Below the pieces are notes generated by a model. That model was given only the letters and a program-made list of their open reading frames with translations. It was not told the origin of the DNA and made no database searches. From positions 1-10,122 of the forward strand of contig JAAZZY010000059.1 in the NCBI GenBank assembly GCA_014239035.1: a stretch of DNA of 10,122 nucleotides, given 5' to 3'. The stretch comes from Chlamydiia bacterium. Its GTDB lineage: Bacteria > Chlamydiota > Chlamydiia > Chlamydiales > JAAZZY01. Made by a program: the position numbers and the translations under genes. Positions 6,665 to 10,122 of this stretch are shown here, one piece after another; position 1 is the first letter of the stretch; every line of letters begins with the position of its first letter.

Positions 6665-7282
6665 TTAAGTAGTGTGAGCTAAGAAGTCGCAAATAACCTG
6701 TATGTTTACTGGAAGTGGGTAACTGATCTGGTCTGTTTCGGGAGCTTTCAAGAGTTCTCCTTCTAATTTCTTAGAGTCAAAACTCAAATATTCAGGTATA
6801 GAAATAGTTGAATTTGAAAGAGCTTGTTGAACAGCAGGCATTTTTGAAGTTTTTTCTTTAATAGAAATCTTCATTCCTGGTTTTACTTGGAAAGAACGGC
6901 GGTCTACTTTTTTTCCATTAACAAGGATGTGTCCATGAGAGACAAGCTGCTGGGCAGCAAAAATAGTAGGAGCTAGTTTAAGTCTAAAAATGATGCTATC
7001 TAGGCGGCACTCTAATAAAGCTGCAAGGTTGTCTGCAACGTGACCTTTACGAGTCGCTTTAGTATAGTAGTTGACGAGCTGCTTTTCAGTGAGCATGCCA
7101 TAGATCGCTTTAAGCTTCTGCTTTTCTAAAAGCTGTAGGCCATAGTCGGATTTCTTTCTTCTGCGAGCACCATGTACTCCTGGAGGATTGGGCTTGTGAA
7201 TTAGGGGGTTGCGAAGGCGACCAAAGATATTTGCGCCAAAACGACGTGCGATGCGATTTTTAGGTCCTCTGTAGCGTGACAT
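6665..7282 (-). CDS. rpsD: 30S ribosomal protein S4
   Basis: S4 binds 16S rRNA early in assembly of the 30S subunit and helps decoding accuracy. The 205 residues are full length for the family. The N-terminal part ([19 protein letters not shown], 3-21, then [16 protein letters not shown], 33-48) is typical of bacterial S4 without the zinc-binding cysteines. The S4 RNA-binding domain covers about 93-153, with [20 protein letters not shown] (93-112) and [20 protein letters not shown] (115-134). The start ATG at 7280-7282 has GGAGA five bases upstream. It reads as a single-gene unit with its own promoter here. In C. trachomatis, as I recall, it also sits between nfo and yceA, so the unrelated 462-residue gene and the MOMP-like gene look like insertions into an old neighbourhood. 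Confidence 0.97.
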   Translation of the reverse strand: MSRYRGPKNRIARRFGANIFGRLRNPLIHKPNPPGVHGARRRKKSDYGLQLLEKQKLKAIYGMLTEKQLVNYYTKATRKGHVADNLAALLECRLDSIIFRLKLAPTIFAAQQLVSHGHILVNGKKVDRRSFQVKPGMKISIKEKTSKMPAVQQALSNSTISIPEYLSFDSKKLEGELLKAPETDQISYPLPVNIQVICDFLAHTT

Positions 7283-7321
7283 TTATTTCTCCATATATGG
7301 CGATATTTTTTTAAAACAGAG

Positions 7322-7351
7322 ATAATATCCTACAACTTACCTTTAAAACAA
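7322..7351 (-). promoter_or_regulatory. Candidate rpsD promoter
   Basis: On the minus strand, TTGTTT (7346-7351) and TATTAT (7322-7327) are separated by 18 bases. The leader would be about 35 bases and includes the perfect palindrome CCATATATGG (7291-7300), whose last two bases on the minus strand (GG) begin the ribosome site GGAGA. The palindrome could be a protein site or chance. Confidence 0.4.
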
Positions 7352-7432
7352 GAAGATTTTCCCTTTATTTTGAAGCTGAATGAGCTCCTCGGAAAAAGCT
7401 AAAATTTTTTAATGGATTTAAATCTCTAATAT

Positions 7433-7438
7433 TATAAT
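7433..7438 (+). promoter_or_regulatory. Candidate -10 box for the MOMP-like gene
   Basis: A perfect TATAAT about 40 bases before the first start codon of the MOMP-like gene. The -35 position (7409-7414, TTAATG, 18-base spacer) is poor. It would drive the plus strand out of the 7283-7476 intergenic region, back to back with the rpsD promoter. Confidence 0.4.
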
Positions 7439-7476
7439 TGTATACGGTAGTATTGTAGGTAATATTTTATTTTTTG

Positions 7477-7512
7477 ATGAACATGATGAACATGATGAAC
7501 ATGATGAACATG
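7477..7512 (+). repeat. Four 9-bp tandem repeats carrying multiple ATG codons
   Basis: The unit ATGAACATG occurs four times without a mismatch, giving eight in-frame ATG codons directly before the MKKIVLF signal sequence, and a TTG codon precedes them at 7474. The translated start is a run of Met-Met-Asn units. As 9 is a multiple of three, slippage would change the number of start codons but not the frame. The nearest Shine-Dalgarno-like bases (GTAGG, 7455-7459) are about 17 bases before the first ATG. Confidence 0.95.
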
Positions 7513-8615
7513 AAAAAAATAGTTTTATTTCTTCTCTTGAGTTTGGTTTATTGCCACCTTATGGGAGAAGAACCGTTCTCATTCGGCGAAGGTCGGGCAA
7601 TAGAAATTAATTTAAATAATTATACTGCAAAACCAAGTCAGGGATTCTGTTCTAGAACTAAGAGTGATCTCATAGGTTTAACAGGATGCTTTAAAATGCT
7701 CTGTTGGCATCCTAGAGTAGCAGGAACAGCTTATGGTATTACCCAAAATTCAGCTCAGGGCACCTACCCTGTCATTGGTGCAGTAAAACAATTAATTTTC
7801 ATTGGAATTGGGGGTATCGAGGAGAAATATCATATTGTATTAAACCAAGATTATGGATCGTTAATGCTCAATACTCTTACCAAAACTTTCATGGTAAAAG
7901 TAGAGTCTCCCCTTTTCCAAACAGCTCTGTAGCCAACATTCGTTCCGATCTAGGACTTGTTATTATCGGAAGAGATTTTGTTTTTTCTCAGGCAGCCAAG
8001 TCAACGTATAACCTTCTTTATCAAACGCTTATATTAGACCTAAGCCGCCCGTTTGTAACTTCTCAGTATTTGTCTATTTCTCCAGGATTTGGCTTAATGT
8101 CTGCTTGGATAAACCATACTCAGACTACGCGATATATCGGGGGAACCCAAGTTCCTGTGCCTAATTCAAATTGGATTGGAGCAGGGCAGGGTAATTTTGT
8201 GTTAAACTTCCAGCAATGTAGAACTGAAGGAATAGGTCCCTGGTTGGGGGTAAGAACTAAATGGCTAGTTGTAAAAAATTTATTTCTTCACGCAAGTGGG
8301 TCTACAAGTTTAATTTTTTCAAAACAAAAAGCATTAAATAGAGATAATTTTTCAGCAATTGCAGCTAGCAGAGTGCTGGTAAAACTTACAGAGAAGAATC
8401 TTGTCCCGATGTTTGGGCTCTCTTTAGGTGTTTCAAATGCATTCATTTTTAAAAATCAATCTCAATTGAGCTTGGCTATAGACTATGAAACCAATTACTA
8501 TTCTGGCTCGAGATTAAATATTACTTTTAATCGCGGAAAATTTCCTGACCAAGCCGACATCTATACAAATATTTCGTTATATGGTTTCTGTTTCAACATT
8601 TGCTATGAATTTTAA
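7477..8615 (+). pseudogene. MOMP-like / Lpg1974-type outer-membrane beta-barrel protein, frameshifted
   Basis: Two reading frames together encode one outer-membrane porin-like protein. The first (7477-7932) starts with a signal peptide from the last repeat ATG at 7510 (MKKIVLFLLLSLVYC) and contains KMLCWHPRVAGTAYGITQN. The other frame is open from well before 7800 to the stop at 8613-8615. It begins with INFHWNWGYRGEISY (from about 7791), then YQNFHGKSR and LDLSRPFVTSQYLSISPGFG. It ends in GFCFNICYEF, with the terminal Phe expected for BAM-inserted barrels. Adding one base to the A-run at 7785-7788 joins them into about 368 residues from 7510, a usual size for this family of chlamydial MOMP-like and Legionella Lpg1974-type proteins. 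As given, translation stops at 7932 with a truncated product. A mutation, a sequencing or assembly error, or less likely recoding could explain it. Family assignment is from remembered motifs. Confidence 0.75.
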
Positions 8616-8634
8616 AGTTTTAACACCTAGACAA

Positions 8635-8664
8635 TTTACAGCAATAATGTCTTTATGTTAGAAT
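8635..8664 (+). promoter_or_regulatory. Candidate trhO promoter
   Basis: TTTACA (8635-8640) and TAGAAT (8659-8664) each match five of six consensus bases, with an 18-base spacer. Transcription would start near 8670. This makes an upstream GTG at 8669 an unlikely start codon and favours ATG at 8681 or 8690. Confidence 0.5.
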
Positions 8665-8689
8665 TCTTGTGTTTTTAAAGATGAGAGTT

Positions 8690-9646
8690 ATGGGAAATGA
8701 ATATTTAATTTTAGCTTATTACCTTATTAATCCAATAAAAGACCCGCGTTTGCTTGTAAAAGAACATAAAAAGTTCTTTAACAACAAAGATGTTGCTGGA
8801 AGGATCTATTTATCTGAAGATGGCATCAATGGTCAAATGAGTGGTGAAAAAAGTCAATGCGAAGCCTATATGCAATGGCTAAAGCAGATAGAGGGCTTTG
8901 AGAGTGTTAAGTTTAAAATTGAGTCTTCAAATGAAAATATTTTCTTTAAGATGACCATCAAATATAGAGAGCAGCTTGTTGCCTTTGACCACAAAGTTGA
9001 TTTCAATAATATCGGTGAGCATATGTCTCCACAAGAATGGAGAAGGCACCTTCAGAGCACAGATGAAGATTACTTGCTTATCGATGTACGTAATGACTAT
9101 GAATCTAAAGTAGGACATTTTGAGGGAGCAGATCTTCCCCAGTGTAAAACTTTTAGAGAATTTACAGATTATACTGAAAAAGAGCTCATAGAAAAGAGAA
9201 AAGTGAGTAAAGATAAAAAGATCTTGATGTATTGCACCGGTGGTATTCGCTGTGAATACTACTCAGCCTATATGAAAGAAAAAGGCTTTGAAAATGTTCA
9301 TCAGCTCGATGGAGGGGTTATTAACTATGCCCATCATGAGGGTGATAAGCACTGGGAAGGAAAACTATTTGTCTTTGATGATCGCCTTGTAGCTAAACTC
9401 GGAGATGATGATAAATGCATTTCTAGCTGTCATCACTGTGATCAAAAAGTAGACGCATACTTTAACTGCGCTAATATGGACTGTAACTTTCTCTTTAATT
9501 GTTGCTCAGATTGTCTAGAAAAACATAAAGGGTGCTGCTCAGGTGACTGCTATGCATCTAAACGTTTACGTCCAGTGGAGCATTTCTCTGGAAAACCCTT
9601 CAGAAAGTGGTATTACTACCTCTCAGAATCTAAAATGGCTCAATAA
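8690..9646 (+). CDS. trhO: tRNA uridine(34) hydroxylase, rhodanese-domain protein (YceA family)
   Basis: TrhO hydroxylates wobble uridine 34 in certain tRNAs to 5-hydroxyuridine, using oxygen, in the cytoplasm. From the ATG at 8690 the protein has 318 residues. The N-terminal YceA-specific domain carries GRIYLSEDGINGQMSG (37-52). A rhodanese domain (about 115-225) follows, with LIDVRNDYESKVGHFEGA (130-147) and the active loop YCTGGIRCEYYSAYM (181-195), where Cys182 is the catalytic residue. A cysteine-rich tail (243-287) follows, with CISSCHHC (243-250) and CCSGDC (282-287), as in E. coli YceA. The N-terminus MGNEYLILAYY fits chlamydial homologues as I recall them. The ATG at 8681 would add three residues, and neither has a good Shine-Dalgarno sequence. 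It stands alone with its own promoter, and its closeness to rpsD matches Chlamydia gene order. Confidence 0.94.
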   Translation: MGNEYLILAYYLINPIKDPRLLVKEHKKFFNNKDVAGRIYLSEDGINGQMSGEKSQCEAYMQWLKQIEGFESVKFKIESSNENIFFKMTIKYREQLVAFDHKVDFNNIGEHMSPQEWRRHLQSTDEDYLLIDVRNDYESKVGHFEGADLPQCKTFREFTDYTEKELIEKRKVSKDKKILMYCTGGIRCEYYSAYMKEKGFENVHQLDGGVINYAHHEGDKHWEGKLFVFDDRLVAKLGDDDKCISSCHHCDQKVDAYFNCANMDCNFLFNCCSDCLEKHKGCCSGDCYASKRLRPVEHFSGKPFRKWYYYLSESKMAQ

Positions 9647-9685
9647 TAATAATTTTTTTGTTAACAAATTGACTAAAAAATAATT

Positions 9686-9713
9686 TTGATTTACCTTCCA
9701 GAATGTTTATAGT
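9686..9713 (+). promoter_or_regulatory. Candidate promoter of the cysteine-rich lipoprotein gene
   Basis: TTGATT (9686-9691) and TATAGT (9708-9713) have a 16-base spacer and match four and five consensus bases. The leader would be about 20 bases. An alternative pair, TTGACT (9669-9674) with TACCTT (9692-9697), has a poorer -10 box. Confidence 0.4.
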
Positions 9714-9730
9714 TTATTATGAATCTCTGT

Positions 9731-9736
9731 GGAGGG
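9731..9736 (+). promoter_or_regulatory. Ribosome binding site of the cysteine-rich lipoprotein gene
   Basis: GGAGGG ends three bases before the ATG at 9740. This strong Shine-Dalgarno sequence settles the start and supports the gene as real despite its low-complexity content. Confidence 0.8.
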
Positions 9737-9739
9737 AAT

Positions 9740-10122
9740 ATGTGGAATCGTACAAGAGCTAAACTGGCTCAAGTTATGTTATTAGCTTTAGTGCTTTTTC
9801 TAGCAAGCAGCTGCGAATACTTCAAAAGTGCAAAGTCTAGATCAAACCAATGTCAGAACAAAACAAACAACTGTTGTTGGACAGGTTCAGGAAATGCTGG
9901 ATGTTGCACTAAAAAATCTAAATCAAAATCAAAAAGAGCTAGATCTAGTAGAAGTAGATCTTCGTCTTCAGGCTGCTGCTCATCAGGATCCAGTTGTTCT
10001 GCTTGCTGCGGATGTTCATCAGGATCAGGATACTGCGGTTCTTGCGGCTGCGGCTATTCAGGATGCTGTTCTTGTGCTTGTTGCAGCTCAGGATATAATT
10101 GTGCTAATCCTGGACAATCTGG
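9740..10122 (+). CDS. Cysteine/serine-rich predicted lipoprotein, 3' end outside window
   Basis: The frame is open from the ATG to the right edge, giving at least 127 residues. Residues 1-24 form a signal peptide: MWNRTRAKLAQ, then a hydrophobic core LLALVLFLA. SSC puts Cys25 in a plausible though non-ideal lipobox, so export and lipid anchoring are likely. After position 25 the chain is dominated by Cys, Ser and Gly. I count 21 cysteines in the visible part, many paired (45/46, 55/56, 79/80, 89/90, 109/110, 114/115). Residues 58-77 are a basic Lys/Ser then Arg/Ser stretch (KKSKSKSKRARSSRSRSSSS) that splits two cysteine-rich blocks. From about 78 on, short units such as SGCC, SCSACCGC and SGYCGSCGC recur. 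The composition recalls the disulfide-linked envelope lipoprotein OmcA of Chlamydia elementary bodies, but I see no alignable similarity, so a structural envelope role is inference. It has its own promoter-like sequence after trhO. Confidence 0.8.
   Translation, partial: MWNRTRAKLAQVMLLALVLFLASSCEYFKSAKSRSNQCQNKTNNCCWTGSGNAGCCTKKSKSKSKRARSSRSRSSSSGCCSSGSSCSACCGCSSGSGYCGSCGCGYSGCCSCACCSSGYNCANPGQS

Noticed and set aside
7380..7395. CCGAGGAGCTCATT on the minus strand as the ribosome site of a leader peptide before rpsD
   Set aside because: It would need an ATT start and encodes only about 12 codons. It also lies upstream of the likely rpsD promoter.
7785..7788. Programmed -1 ribosomal frameshift in the MOMP-like gene
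   Set aside because: The direction would fit, but the site has no canonical X XXY YYZ heptamer in frame, and I see no strong downstream hairpin. Mutation or sequence error is simpler.
8070..8615. A separate protein starting with TTG at 8070
   Set aside because: The frame is open and similar to outer-membrane barrels far upstream of 8070, and there is no ribosome site there. It is the distal part of the frameshifted MOMP-like gene.
8669..8671. GTG as the trhO start codon
   Set aside because: It coincides with the predicted transcription start and adds residues absent from the usual family N-terminus. ATG at 8690, or possibly 8681, fits better.
8927..9118. Open frame on the minus strand inside trhO
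   Set aside because: It lies fully antisense to conserved trhO sequence, with no ribosome site and no family resemblance.
9657..9668. TTTGTTAACAAA palindrome after trhO as a terminator
   Set aside because: The stem is six base pairs, AT-rich and without a loop, and the T-run precedes it rather than follows it. It cannot act as a convincing plus-strand terminator.

Overview
The window looks like part of the chromosome of an AT-rich, Chlamydia-related bacterium, probably an environmental (non-Chlamydiaceae) lineage such as the Rhabdochlamydia, Simkania or Parachlamydia groups. Four lines point there. murJ, nfo, rpsD and trhO/yceA occur together, which I recall as the CT624-CT627 order of Chlamydia trachomatis. 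HemA is of the short chlamydial kind, without a full C-terminal dimerisation domain. There is a MOMP-like outer-membrane beta-barrel gene. The window closes with a very cysteine-rich predicted lipoprotein that recalls OmcA-type envelope proteins. A true asparaginyl-tRNA synthetase gene is also present, whereas Chlamydiaceae make Asn-tRNA by transamidation; this argues for a relative outside that family. The genus assignment is inference from memory, not from a search.

Layout. 1 to about 218 (-): a 5'-truncated threonyl-tRNA synthetase reading frame that runs off the left edge. 217-1200 (+): hemA, starting where the thrS similarity ends. 1197-2570 (-): asnS, with its stop codon overlapping that of hemA. 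2582-3430 (-): nfo, just upstream of asnS in the same operon. 3431-3548: a divergent promoter region. 3549-5141 (+): murJ. 5153-6541 (-): an unrecognised single-membrane-span protein with proline-rich repeats. 6665-7282 (-): rpsD. 7283-7476: an intergenic region with outward promoters. 7477-8615 (+): a MOMP-like outer-membrane protein gene broken by a single-base frameshift and preceded by a 9-bp repeat full of start codons. 8690-9646 (+): trhO. 9740 to the right edge (+): the cysteine/serine-rich lipoprotein gene.

The identified genes are mostly core functions: tetrapyrrole synthesis (hemA), translation (asnS, rpsD, trhO), DNA repair (nfo) and peptidoglycan precursor flipping (murJ). The accessory interest lies at the left-edge junction, in the repeat-bearing membrane protein, in the broken outer-membrane protein and in the cysteine-rich protein. 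I saw no RNA gene, insertion sequence, CRISPR array or defence system, and no clear new multi-gene system. The best leads for something undescribed are the 462-residue protein and the cysteine-rich protein.
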